Origin: Taeniopygia guttata
Taxonomy: Eukaryota > Chordata > Aves > Passeriformes > Estrildidae
DNA: 64,000 bases
Direction of reading: 5' to 3'
Assembly: GCF_048771995.1 (NCBI RefSeq)
Contig: NC_133024.1
Coordinates: 28,784,001 to 28,848,000 of the forward strand
The notes under the pieces are model-generated. The model was given only the letters and a program-made list of their open reading frames with translations, ran no database searches and was not told the DNA's origin. Each line of letters opens with the position of its first letter. Position 1 is the stretch's first letter. This document shows, piece by piece, positions 24,681 to 35,189 of the stretch. The position numbers and the translations under genes are program-made.

Positions 24681-25616
24681 TTACACGGATGCAGTTCTAA
24701 CATGACACTTAATGTGTTGCCAAATCCTCGCTGGCAACTCTTGAAATTTTGGATTGCTCCAAAGTAAGACGAATGTGTGTGCTGTAGGGCAGGCAGCCAT
24801 TAAAACTGCAGAGAGTAAATCTCCACTGCTTAAAGGTAAAAAAGCATTGAATACAATGATAAGCACACAAATAAAAAATATGATGTAAAGGATAAGGAAG
24901 GAAAAGACTGACTTGATGGCTTTCATATGAGCCTCTAAGCTGGGATCCCCAAAGCCACTTGCATTATTTTGCATGTGTCTAGTGTGTATCCACAGAGACC
25001 GAATCAGCAGGATATTTGAAACAACAGACAACATTAAAGGCAGACCTATACTGGCATTACAGAGGATAATTAATAAATCCAATCTGTCATTCCATGTGGT
25101 TCTCCTTGCTGAAGAGTTTGTCATGGACAAAGGAGAAGTGAAGTTCTCGTGCACACTGTAGACATCCCAGGCAAAGGGAATTGCAGCAGCGAAGGAGCAG
25201 AGCCATGATGTGAGCAGCATCCAGGGCACCAGCCTGGCAATTCTTAGCTTCAGCCAGATGAAGAAATGCTGTGTAAAACTGGCAACCTTGATACAATAGA
25301 AGACACTAAGCCAGGCTCCAAACCAGAGGCTGGAGTAGCTCAGAAGCGTAAAAATTACCTTGGTAAGTGTTAGCAGGTTTTCTTTATAAAAGAAGGGTTC
25401 ACAAAATATAATTATTAAGAAATCCAGTGTAGCCCATAACTGAAAAATCAATCTAGATGAACTCAGCGAGATCACAATCATATCATATGGGGGCCATGTC
25501 TTGCTCCCAATGCAGCTCGATGAACTGGCAGCCAAGATAATTCCATTTCCTAGAATTCCTGCCAGGGATTCAATTATAGCAACTGACAGAAAGAGGACAG
25601 CAAAAGGTGTCATCAT
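24681..25616 (-). CDS. TAS2R40-like: Bitter taste receptor, TAS2R40-like, copy 2
   Basis: An intact single-exon frame of 311 residues starts MMTPFAVLF. It shares all the TAS2R marks of copy 1. The stretch from TM3 through loop 2 into TM4 (copy 1 residues 92-141) has no amino acid difference from copy 1. By contrast, copy 1 residues 55-91 (TM2, loop 1, start of TM3) carry 27 or 28 of the 67 differences, and residues 246-272 (end of TM6, loop 3, start of TM7) hold most of the rest. These are regions that shape the ligand pocket and its mouth. The two loop 2 sequons (NFT, NSS) are kept. Confidence 0.93.
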   Translation of the reverse strand: MMTPFAVLFLSVAIIESLAGILGNGIILAASSSSCIGSKTWPPYDMIVISLSSSRLIFQLWATLDFLIIIFCEPFFYKENLLTLTKVIFTLLSYSSLWFGAWLSVFYCIKVASFTQHFFIWLKLRIARLVPWMLLTSWLCSFAAAIPFAWDVYSVHENFTSPLSMTNSSARRTTWNDRLDLLIILCNASIGLPLMLSVVSNILLIRSLWIHTRHMQNNASGFGDPSLEAHMKAIKSVFSFLILYIIFFICVLIIVFNAFLPLSSGDLLSAVLMAACPTAHTFVLLWSNPKFQELPARIWQHIKCHVRTASV

Positions 25617-26168
25617 TGCAACTCAAGAGCTTGCAACTATTACCCAGCTGCTCCTGGGCTCCTGAGAACCTCAGATCTGCCATGCACTGCCAATTCCAAG
25701 GCGCTGTTATGGGCAATGCTCACCTATTTATCTCAGGGGCAGAAATATCCTAATGTCATTTAATATTTGTGCTATTTTAGATCTTGTTTTTGGGGTTGCT
25801 AGCTCAGCTGATTTGTCTAAGCATGCAAATTGGGTCAAGATTCAATAGCATAGTTTTCATTTTGGTGAAAGGATTTGCATTGGAAGGGTTATGGAGCAGG
25901 TGAACTGTGGTGTTTACAAATATGGATTTCCATTCCAGTGTCTGAAGTCCTGCTTTACATGACTAGATTTGTTTTTCTCTATGTGATGCCTTAATGTCTC
26001 CCTGTCTTGCACTGTTATCTCTTCATGGTTTCTGAGACATACATGCCATGGCCTCTTCTAATAGTGGTGTTGTTCTTCTCTTTGTCAGATATTTTCAAAT
26101 TTCTGCTGCAGAGAGGATTATCATGCTTTTCTTTTGTGTATGGAAAATTTCAAGCAGTATAATTTTCC

Positions 26169-27391
26169 TTGCATGTTTGCTCTGAATGTCCCAATGGAGA
26201 ACAATAAATTTCTGTGGGACAATCAGAACAGAGAAATGGAAATAATTTTACAGAGTACCTCACTGGTCCATTATTCACGAGCCTCCAAAAATAGATGTGG
26301 AATTTGCCTAACAAATTTAAGATCTGGGAATATACAACATTACATACCGGAGCAATAGCACATGTGTCAATTGAGGCACAATTTTGTTTCCATATTCCAT
26401 ATGGAATATACATGCTTTTGAAATTCTGTTATATGTGGTAAAAGAAGTGAATTCAAACACTTTCCGCATCCAAGAAGATATAGGTCTTCTAAATAAGTGA
26501 AGAGGCTTGGATTAATTGAAAAGCTTTGGAATTCACATCTTATCTGTAGCCCAGAATACAGAAGGAAACACATAAAGGCTCTTCACAAATGCTGTGACAC
26601 AAGTAGCTGTCAGTAGTACAGTAAGCTGTGGGCAGTGACCAAATGAGAAATTTTGAGATGTTTTCAAGGTTGTTTCTTTGAGTTTTTTCAAATTTCCTAT
26701 TGCTTAATATAAATTATTTACTTTAGTATTAATGCAAAATCTTTTTCTGTTCTCATTAAAAATATTATTAATAATTAATTTTAGTGAGAGCAACATGATT
26801 GCATATGCTTCACTATTTTTTTTAAACTGTTCTTACCACTTTGTGACACTGTGATTAGAGGCCTCACTCTATGTTTAATTTTGTGTACTACATGCTCTGA
26901 ATGGCTTTCTCACTATCACATCTGCAAAGTTCTTTGTTGAAATTCAGTTGAAATTGCCAATTTCCTTCTTGTCAAAACTTGCAAACTATTCACGTATTCT
27001 TCTGGTTTTATATGTTTAACAAATGGGTTCAAAACTCAGAGAAGCTATTCCTTTGGAGGTTTTTAAAACAGTGTAGAAGATTCTGCTTCCAAATTTGCAG
27101 GTGTACCTGTATGAGTGTTTTTGAAGTTGTCACACTTATACGATTTTTGGCACCAAAAACTTTTGAAAAGCAGTTACTTTCTCATCTCCTTTTAGAATTT
27201 CACTTTCAACTTGAAGAAATAAAAAAGTGTCTTTGGTTTTTTGACAGGAACTGCTGTGTAGCATGCTAGTGACAGACACTTCCAATAGAAAAAGGCGAGC
27301 AAATATTTATCATTTCCCTTTCAGTAAAAGAAAGCTGAGTAGCTGCTGTTTCAATTCAAGTCATTAAATTCAGATCTTTTAAAGCTCACTC
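26169..27391. other. Spacer between TAS2R units 2 and 3, left part
   Basis: An AT-rich stretch with no supported gene or repeat. Short open frames at 26,979-27,269 and elsewhere have no family features. Confidence 0.4.
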
Positions 27392-27530
27392 ATGGAATCA
27401 CAGAATCACAAAATGGTTTGGGTTGAAAGGGTCTTTAAAGACCATCCCCCAGTTCCAACGCCCTGCCATAGGCAGGGACACCTTCCTGTAGACCAGGCAA
27501 CTCACAGCCCCCTTCAGCATTGAGCCTGAG
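27392..27530 (-). mobile_element. CR1 LINE 3' end fragment
   Basis: The plus strand reads GGAATCACAGAATCAC, then AATGGTTTGGGTTGAAAGGG, then CCCTGCCATAGGCAGGGACA, the reverse of the CR1 3' end. It is a short 5'-truncated copy of about 140 bp. Confidence 0.9.
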
Positions 27531-28233
27531 GCTCTTGCCACAAGATAACCATGCCTGTATGATATGTGTGGGGTTTATGGGCAAGGCGCTGGTAGTGGGG
27601 AGGCTGCAGGGGTGGTTTGTCCAAGAAGAGACCAGAAGTTGCCTCTGTGTCGCACAGAACCAGTCCCAGCTTCCTCAAAAGGGACCCCGCACTGGCCAAG
27701 GATCTGCCCACCAGTGATGCCAGTGACATCTCTGTGGCAACTCATTTAAAGAATAGTAAATGAAGCAGTCCCTGCTCTGGTGCCATTTGTAGCAGTGGGG
27801 AACAAAGTGACACGGCCCCTTTATACATCTAAAGGAGAATGCTTTATTGTAAAAATTGGCCCCTTTTTATACCTTTAATTTTAACCTGGCATCACTGAAA
27901 ACAAACCAAAACTTAACAGAACTTGACAGAAAGAAGGCACCCATCGGCTGGCTCAGCTGTCATGCTGCTGTCCACGTGTCCTACCATCCAGTTTCCTGCT
28001 CATACACTGTCCATGCGTTCCTTCATCGTGGACAGTGTATCCAATCACAATCCCAATTGTGAACACACAGTGTCCATTCACAATCTCACTTCCAGCTGAC
28101 TCTCTCCTCACTCATAGCCTCTCATCTCTCAACCAACGTCCAACTATCCACCCTGCAGCTGTGCCTTTCCTATGGGGCCTTCTTGTGAGCATAAGCCTTA
28201 GCAACTTTAATAATTATAACCCCATATCCTACA
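27530..28233 (-). mobile_element. Fossil retroviral LTR (27,788-28,233) with adjoining internal leader
   Basis: The 446-bp LTR has matching inverted ends (TGTAG/CTACA) and a poly(A)-type AATAAA on the minus strand near 27,845. Two bases beyond its 3' end, at 27,768-27,785, lies TGGCACCAGAGCAGGGAC, which by my count matches a lysine-tRNA primer-binding site at 15 of 18 positions. The DNA at 27,530-27,767 would be internal leader. Family is probably ERVK-like (inference). It is a broken, truncated fossil with no gag or pol text recognised. Confidence 0.65.
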
Positions 28234-28299
28234 GGTAAAGACCAGTGCACAGCAGCTGTGAGAGAGAGAGGACAGAGAGAGAATATGTGAGAGAAACAG

Positions 28300-28720
28300 C
28301 CTGGCAGACAGCCAGGTCAGTGAAGAAGGAAGGGGTCAATATGTTCCAGGCACCAGAGCAGACATTGCCATGCTTTCCCTGGAAAGGACCATGCTGATGG
28401 AGACTGTGATCCTGCAGGCCCTGGCAGACCACACTGCAGCAGATATCCACACTGCAGCCTGAGCAGAGCTCCCCTGGCACCAGGTGGTAGTGCCCTGAAG
28501 GAAGCTGCATCCTGGGGAAATCCCACCATGGAAAAGGCTCGTGGCAGGAGCTGCAGCCTGTAGGGATCCCATGCTGAAGCAGGTTGCTCCTGGAAGATTG
28601 CACCTTGTGGAGAGGATCCCCTGTGCAATCCCCATTCCCTGATCCTCTGCCCTGCTCAGTGGGGGAATGGAAGAGTGAAGAGGAAGGGATGGGGGGGAAA
28701 GTCTCTGATTATATCCCCTA
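28300..28720. mobile_element. Possible old ERVL-type LTR fragment
   Basis: A GC-richer block containing GGATCCCATGCTGAAGCAGG at about 28,564 and a trailing GGAAGAGTGAAGAGGAAGGG segment. It resembles, from memory, an LTR type found widely in bird genomes with repeated 'ccatgctggagcag' units. Boundaries and family are uncertain. Confidence 0.4.
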
Positions 28721-28794
28721 GTCTCTTATTGATTGGAATTCAAATTCAGTTATTTTGCCCATGTTGAAGGAATCCCTACAAGGCAAGGCAAAGA

Positions 28795-29200
28795 CAGTGA
28801 GAGCACTGTCAGGCCTGCAGTCCACCCACAATGTGGGCGAGGACAACAGATAAGCTCCATGAGAACAATTAGGGACAGCCACAAGTCCAGGGATTGCCAG
28901 TCATATCCAGAGTGATAAGACATCCCCAGGATCAAGCCAGTAATTCCAATCTGCAGGCCAGGATCGGTATCTAAGTAAGCTAAGCAGGTGGAAAGGCAAA
29001 ACTGCAGCACAGCTCAAGGAAAGACCAAGGTTGACCATCAAGCTTGGAAGCAGCTCCTGAATGTAGAGGGGTCCAAGCCTCACTGAGGCCTCACTCAACA
29101 ATTTTCTAAAAGGCCAGCCAGGTGGACTGTGGAAGTTGGCTCTGAAACAGGGCAGCGAAACCCCCCAAAATAAGGCCTTAATTTCACCAGAAAGTCCATT
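28795..29200. repeat. Dispersed repeat family, copy 1 (left of TAS2R unit 3)
   Basis: A second copy in the same orientation lies at about 35,190-35,615. Shared landmarks include AGCTAAGCAGGTGGAAAG-like text, GCACAGCTCAAGGA, GAAGCAGCTCCTGAA-like text, GGTCAGCCAGCTGTG-like text and GTGGAAGTTGGCTCTGAAAC. I suspect an LTR-type element but cannot place its family. Confidence 0.7.
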
Positions 29201-30351
29201 CACAGCTTTTTGTCTTCCCCTGTCCCCACATACACAGAAAAGCAGTACAGCCTAGCACACAGGCTTTAAATCCTGCAGTGTTGGGCACTGAAAATTGACT
29301 CAATTGCATGTTGTTTTGAATTTCAATAATGAAAATTCTAGGTGTGCTTATAGGAATGCAAATCAGAGAAGGATCCTCTCATGTAGATATTTGCATTTCT
29401 TGCCTTGAGCTAAGGACTCTAATCAGACTACTGGGTTTTTTTTGGAAAAGACTGTGCTTTAGAAAATAAATGTATTCTTCTGTCTTTCTCTGATTTCCTT
29501 ACTGATTATAATTTTCATCATTAAAATACAGAAACCCAGAAGAGTGCCTTTACCAGAAAAGGGCTTTGTTTCTAATGCTGGCCTCATTGTTTTATGTTAC
29601 ATGTGGGCAGTTCCCTAGAAAATTTTGTGGGTTTTTTTTCCTGGATGCTCAATGGAAGGAGGTACAGGACAAGATGATTTGCATGATGTCCTTCTGGCAG
29701 TGTTAGAGGAGGATGAGCTTTGAATTTTATTTGTTTCCTGATTTGATTCACTGTACCAGAATTGAATCGAGCTGCAAGAGGGTCTGAGTAGCATTGGTGT
29801 GTATGCAAATAGTACATGTTTTGGAAGGGTCTGAGTCCATGACTTTAAAATTTTCATCAGGTTGGTATATGGTTAGTTAAGATGTGGGAATCAAACTAAT
29901 TTCCATCTTATGGACAAACACACAAAAAGAGAAAAATGCCTACTTTCAAACAAGATGTGTGACAACAGAGGATCACAACTGCTATAATTCTCATTTTTTT
30001 TTAGTACAGAGGCTGTTATTTTGTTTCTCAGAACAAATTTTTGTCAAATTTATTTATTAACTTATTCAGTAAAACACAGGGAATTAGTAGATGGTGTATA
30101 TAATGCATGTTAAAGATATTTTTATTCGTGTGATAATAATTAGCTAGGTGGTATATTACAGAGAGGAACATCTAGCAGGAAACTGGCCCTATGAGGTGCC
30201 TTCCAGTATCTTTGTCAGAGTTCCCTCTTAGATCCCCAAATTCATGTGAGTAAACTGGTAACTATTTAATTTAATTTTATGGAAAGGAAGCTTTGGAGGG
30301 AAGTTGTATTTAAAGAAGTGGGAAAATAGCACATGCTTTTGACTCTGGTGT

Positions 30352-30770
30352 GCATGAGGAATGTGAAATAATGGCGCGCAAACCAAACTGTGTGGTTGCA
30401 GCTGTTCAGGGTGTCCCTGCTGAGCAGCCGTGTGCCCCTGAGCTCAGCCAGGAGCAGGGCAGCACACACGGATTGTGGGTTGAGCACAGCCCAGGTGTTT
30501 TGCTTGTTGGTGTGGTCTGGGAACTCTGAGGTTTGTTCCTGAAGGCCGGTGAGGGGAGGGCAGGGAAGGGCAGAGGATGGACCAGCCCTCCCAACACAGG
30601 TGTCTCATGGTGCTGGGCTGGGAACCAGCATGGTGACACTGCGGGGTGATGACAATGGCATGTCCGAGTAGCATTGCCATGTGCTGAATTTCTACCATCC
30701 CTGTTAACTGGCATAAAAAATACTCCTGCACGACATTTCTGTCACCTGTGGCACAGTTTATGTCATGAGG
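30352..30770. other. Conserved co-duplicated block, copy 3
   Basis: About 98-99% like copy 2 by eye, although the surrounding unit 3 DNA and the receptor have diverged much more. It lies 0.6 kb beyond the stop of the unit 3 TAS2R. The CpG-bearing strings (GGCGCGCAAACC, ATGTCCGAGTAG, CTGCACGACA) are kept. The 102-codon minus-strand frame (30,406-30,714) is open. Confidence 0.7.
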
Positions 30771-31366
30771 AGAAGGAAGACTCCAACACAAATTATCCTT
30801 TGATATGTCATTTTTTAATTTAAAAATAAAACAATTGAGGCACAGAGTCAGATCAATTACAGGTACATTGCTTCAAACAGATTGACAGCATCCAAAACGG
30901 ATACATTGAATCAGGATGGGCTTAGTCCATATAAGGCTCAGGCCAAGTATGTTTCTGTGCTTCAAAAGTGGATAAACTCCCACTGTAGCTGGAAAGACTC
31001 CCAAAACTCCAGACCTAATGTAACAATAATGCACTGACAACAATCATTACTTCAGGAAGAGCAGAAGAAGATCAAAATACTCTTTTGTTCTTTACCGAAT
31101 CATACAGGAATCTGAGTCATTGCCTTGTTTTTTTCTTGTCCCAGAGGAACCATGGCAATTTCCAAGGAAAGGGTAGCAAATAGGAGACAACTTACACAAT
31201 TTTTCAAAACAAGACTCACATTTAAGTAATGCAAATTTCCACTCTTCATGATTCCAGATCAAGGCCAAAATCTATTAATTCCATTGCCCATTATTTTATA
31301 TCTCTGACAACTTCATTTTAATTAGTTTGGATCTAAACTAGAAAGTGCAGGCTAAATCATGATCTT

Positions 31367-32302
31367 TTACATGGATATTGTTCTGACAGGACACTTTGTG
31401 TGGTGCCAAATCCTAGCTGGCAACTCTTGAAATTTTGGATTGCTCCAAATTAAAACCATTGTGTGTCCTGTAGGACAGGCAGCCATTATAACTATACACA
31501 TGGATTCCTTATCACTAAAAAGTGAAAAAACTCTGGAGTAGAGGACAAGCAAACAAATAAAATATGTAACGAAAAGGACAAAGAAGGAACAGATTGACTT
31601 GATGGCTTTCATATGAGCCTCTAAGCTGGGGTCCCCGAAGCCAGTTGCATTATTTTGCATTTCCCTGGTGTGTACCCACAGAGACCGAATCAGCAGGATA
31701 TTTGGAACAACAGACAGTATTAAAGGCAAAGCTGTACTTGCACTCCAGAGATAAATCAGTAAAGTCAATCTGTCATTCCATGTGGTTCTCCTTGCTGAAG
31801 AATTTGTCATGGACAGAGGAGAAGTGAAGTTCTCGTGCACACTGTAGACATCCAAGGCAAAGGGAATTGCAGCAGTGAAGGAGCAGAGCCATGATGTGAG
31901 CAGCATCCAGGGCACCAGCCTGGCAATTCTTAGCTTCAGCCAGATGAAGAAATGCTGTGTAAAACTGGCAACCTTGATACAACAGAAGACACTAAGCCAG
32001 GCTCCAAACCAGAGGCTGGAGTAGATCAGAAACGTAAAAATTGTCTCGGAAACTATGTACATGTTTCTTTTAGAAAAGACGGGCTCATAAAATATACTTA
32101 TTAAGAAATCCAGTGTAGCCCATAACTGCAGAATTAATCTAGATGAACTCAGCGAGATCATGATCATATCATACTGGGGCCATGTCTTGCTCCCGATGCA
32201 GCTTGATGTACTGGCAGCCAAAATAATTCCATTTCCTAGAACTCCTGCCAGGGATTCAATCACAGCAATTGATAGACAAAGGAGAGCAAAAGGTGTCATC
32301 AT
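31367..32302 (-). CDS. TAS2R40-like: Bitter taste receptor, TAS2R40-like, copy 3
   Basis: An intact single-exon frame of 311 residues starts MMTPFALLCLS. It keeps the TM3 motif (here SVFCCIKVASF), FIWLKLRIARLVPWMLL, the loop 2 sequons NFT and NSS, HMKAIKS in TM6 and SNPKFQELPARI in TM7. It groups with copy 2 in TM2 (LWATLDFLI) but with copy 1 in the loop 2 to TM5 stretch (LWxASTALPLILSVV), a mosaic that suggests gene conversion among the units. The loop 3 region (FSLFSDKESMCIV) is unlike both others. Confidence 0.93.
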   Translation of the reverse strand: MMTPFALLCLSIAVIESLAGVLGNGIILAASTSSCIGSKTWPQYDMIMISLSSSRLILQLWATLDFLISIFYEPVFSKRNMYIVSETIFTFLIYSSLWFGAWLSVFCCIKVASFTQHFFIWLKLRIARLVPWMLLTSWLCSFTAAIPFALDVYSVHENFTSPLSMTNSSARRTTWNDRLTLLIYLWSASTALPLILSVVPNILLIRSLWVHTREMQNNATGFGDPSLEAHMKAIKSICSFFVLFVTYFICLLVLYSRVFSLFSDKESMCIVIMAACPTGHTMVLIWSNPKFQELPARIWHHTKCPVRTISM

Positions 32303-32790
32303 TGCAACTCAAGAGCTTGCAATTATTACCCAGCTGCTCCTGGGTTTCTGAAAGCCTCAGATCTGGCACTGCCAATTCCAAGGCGCTGTTATGGGCAATG
32401 CTCACCTATTTATCTCAGGGGCAGAAATATCCTAATATCATTTAATATTTGTGCTGTTTTACATCTTGTTTTTGGGGTTGCTAGCTCAGCTGACTTGTCT
32501 AAGCATGCACATTGGGTCAAGATTCAATTACATAGTTTTGATTTTGGTGAAAGGATTTGCATTGGAAGGGTTATGGAGCAGCTCAACTGGGGATTTAGGA
32601 ACTGTGGTTTTGCACTTCAGTATGTGATGTCCTGCTTTACATGCCTAGATTGGTTGTTTTTTAATACCTTATTCCTAAATCTCTCCCTGTCTTGCACTCT
32701 CATGTCTTCTTTGTTTATGAGTGTAATCTCAGTGGCCTCTTCTAATACTGAATCAGGTCCTTATCAAATGTATTCAAATATCTGCAAATC

Positions 32791-35189
32791 GGCTTGGTGG
32801 GCATGTGACAGCCAATCACGGTCAACTTCCCACCAGTATACAGGATTTTCTTTGTCTCTCCCCTACCATTGCACAGTATTTTAAAAGTCCTAATATTTCA
32901 AGGCCTTGTTTTTATGAAATGAACCAAACTGATGACATCCTCTAGCACCTTTTGCAGGTCTGGCTCCAGTTTCTTTGCTGTAATAACTCATCTATGAACA
33001 TTGCAGTGAATGAATTCCAGGTGTAGCGGCAACTACGTAATCTTACCAACCAATCCTTCTTTTATGTGAGTCAAAGCAGCTATTCCACTGGCCTTTACAC
33101 TTGCACAGCTTTTCCAGAAAACATTTTTATTAAAGAAATAATTTACTGTTGAGAATACAGCTTATGTGGTAAATCTTCCCTTCAGTGGCTTACAGAAGGT
33201 AGCTCTTCATTTATTTCACCATTGAAACAGAATTTGTCAAATACCTTAATCTGAGACATTTTAGAAGCATTTGTAGTTTCATCCATTCACTCAAGAATCC
33301 TCTTTCACTATGTAATTTGTAATTTGCAGATACTTGTCTCTTCAAACCTTAAGTAGTATTTTCTATGTGTCTTCTAACAGTGTTTGCTGACAACAGAATC
33401 CATTTTAGTTTGCTGCTCTATTGCTTTCTGTGTATTATCCCAGCCATTTTTATTTTTTATGGCAGGAGGAATAAGTGTTCTCTGGCACTATGTGACATTT
33501 TTTCTTTTGCTGTGAAGGAAAAAACCTCAAAGGAGGCTTCTCTACACATTTGTCATTACGTTTGGTGAAATTTTTTTAAGTACTGTATTCAATGTCACGT
33601 GGCTTAAAACATGGCTGAAAAAATTGTAGAGGTTTGTCTTTGTGCTCTGGATGCTTATATTTTAAATATCTTGCTAATTCTGATGACTTCATAGTGACAT
33701 TACCTAAATTTTCGTAGCATTCTCAAAGTGAAATTATCAAGTACTTCCTGTCCATGTGATCTGCATGGCCAACTGTGTGCTTGAATAGTCTGACTGTATG
33801 TGCTTGTGTGTGTTTCTAAAGACCACAGGATGATAAAGTCATAGAATGGTTTGGATTGGAAGGGATTGTACATATCATCTAGTTCCAATTTCCTCACCAC
33901 AGGCAGGGATACCAGCCCAAGGAGTATTTGCTCAGCCTTACTCCCTAGCTTGACTTCAAGAAAACAGAGCTGTAGCATCCACACCTCATCAGGATAATGG
34001 ATTTATCCACTTGTAGCAATACAGGCAATACATGACAGAATCTAATTAAGTAGAATAGCAAGTATAGATATAAACAAATAGCATAAATACCATCTCTGCT
34101 GGAGATGTTTCAATAGGATATGTTAGACATTTAACGAAATTATGGAACAATGGAACAATGTCTGTTTATAGTTATTAACATACTACAGTACCCTCCTAAT
34201 GTTGTACAATTAGAAAATCAGACACAGTTTGAAGTCAACAAACTGCTTACAGAAATAATTCTAAATTTAGGGTTATTACTAAAATGCAATTCATCCCTTA
34301 TGCAACAAACTACAGAACTTGCAGTTGTTTCATGCAACTTTATATTATCCTGGGCACCCACACCAGGGAATGACCTTTGTTTCCATGGCTAAGAGACCTG
34401 GAGTGACTCATGTGCCTCTACTCACTGCAGTCCTCAAAAGCCAAGCCAAGCCTACCCTGTCTGGGAATGGGCTGACAATCTTAGTGACACTGCTGCCATT
34501 TCAGCTGCTGGATTTGATTCTGCTCCTATATTCTCAATTATGCTCATCTTCAGGAATTATCTAGAAAGTACTGGAGCAATCTTTTTCTCCAGGAAGGGTC
34601 AAAGAAAGTTGCTGATGGGTAGATAATTCCTGCACCCTGCAAAAATGACCATCCAATTCCTGGGATCATATTGTGCTGTGCACTTAGGTGAAACAGCAGG
34701 AAGTGACATATTTTGACCTGAAAAGGATCAGTTTAAGATTCTATGTAGTGATATCATGTCTGTCACTGTCACCATATCACATTCAGGTCACCAACACCTG
34801 AGAAGAAGGTGCTCCATTGCATTTTGCAGCCTTACTCCCTCAATGCTGATTGTCAGGCACTCAGTCTGAATGCATGACGCAGATGGAGACAAAGGTCTAC
34901 CCATGAGTCAAAATCAATATCAGAGATCAGATGGGTGCTAGCTGAACCTGAACATCCCATTCTCATGGAGTCAACTAGCAAAGTACATATATATCCCCAT
35001 ACACGGTTTATAGAAAGGTAACCTCAGAAACCTAGTAGTCAACTATTTCAAAAGCTGCTCAACATTGTGTGAGTCCACAGGGAGAATTATGTTTGAAGCA
35101 TAGATTACAATGGCCATGTCAAGGAGCAGCAGGAGGAGCTGTTCCATAAGGAAAAGAGATCCAAAAAGGCAGCATCACCACAAGAGCAG
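32791..35189. other. Intergenic DNA right of the TAS2R cluster
   Basis: Apart from a CR1 tail at 33,836-33,985, no gene is supported. An open stretch of about 80 codons at 34,150-34,392 has no domain that I recognise and may come from an old insertion. Confidence 0.4.
33836..33985 (-). mobile_element. CR1 LINE 3' end fragment
   Basis: The plus strand reads CATAGAATGGTTTGGATTGG, then CATCTAGTTCC and AGGCAGGGATACCAGC, the reverse of the CR1 3' end. The copy is short and diverged. Confidence 0.87.

Larger units (their letters stand above)
23134..26168. repeat. Tandem TAS2R unit 2
   Basis: This 3.03 kb copy follows unit 1 head-to-tail. The two TAS2R starts are 3,037 bp apart. Both units end in a TATAATTTTCC string (23,123-23,133 and 26,158-26,168), which marks the junction. 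The approx. 530 bp above each receptor start (22,580-23,108 and 25,617-26,144) is almost identical between units 1 and 2, so this duplication, or conversion between the units, is recent. Confidence 0.87.
29315..32790. repeat. TAS2R unit 3, most diverged copy
   Basis: Homology to unit 1 starts near 29,315 (GGAATGCAAATCAGAGAAGG near 29,352 matches 19,418) and fades at about 32,790. It contains the third conserved block and the third receptor. It is separated from unit 2 by LTR and CR1 remnants and one dispersed repeat. Confidence 0.8.

Noticed and set aside
28229-28635. Three overlapping open frames of about 100-124 codons on the minus strand
   Set aside because: They lie in the GC-rich LTR-like block and overlap each other in different frames, as expected by chance in such DNA.
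34150-34392. Open frame of 80 codons, perhaps a piece of an old inserted gene
   Set aside because: No motif is clear enough to name a family, and no LTR borders it.
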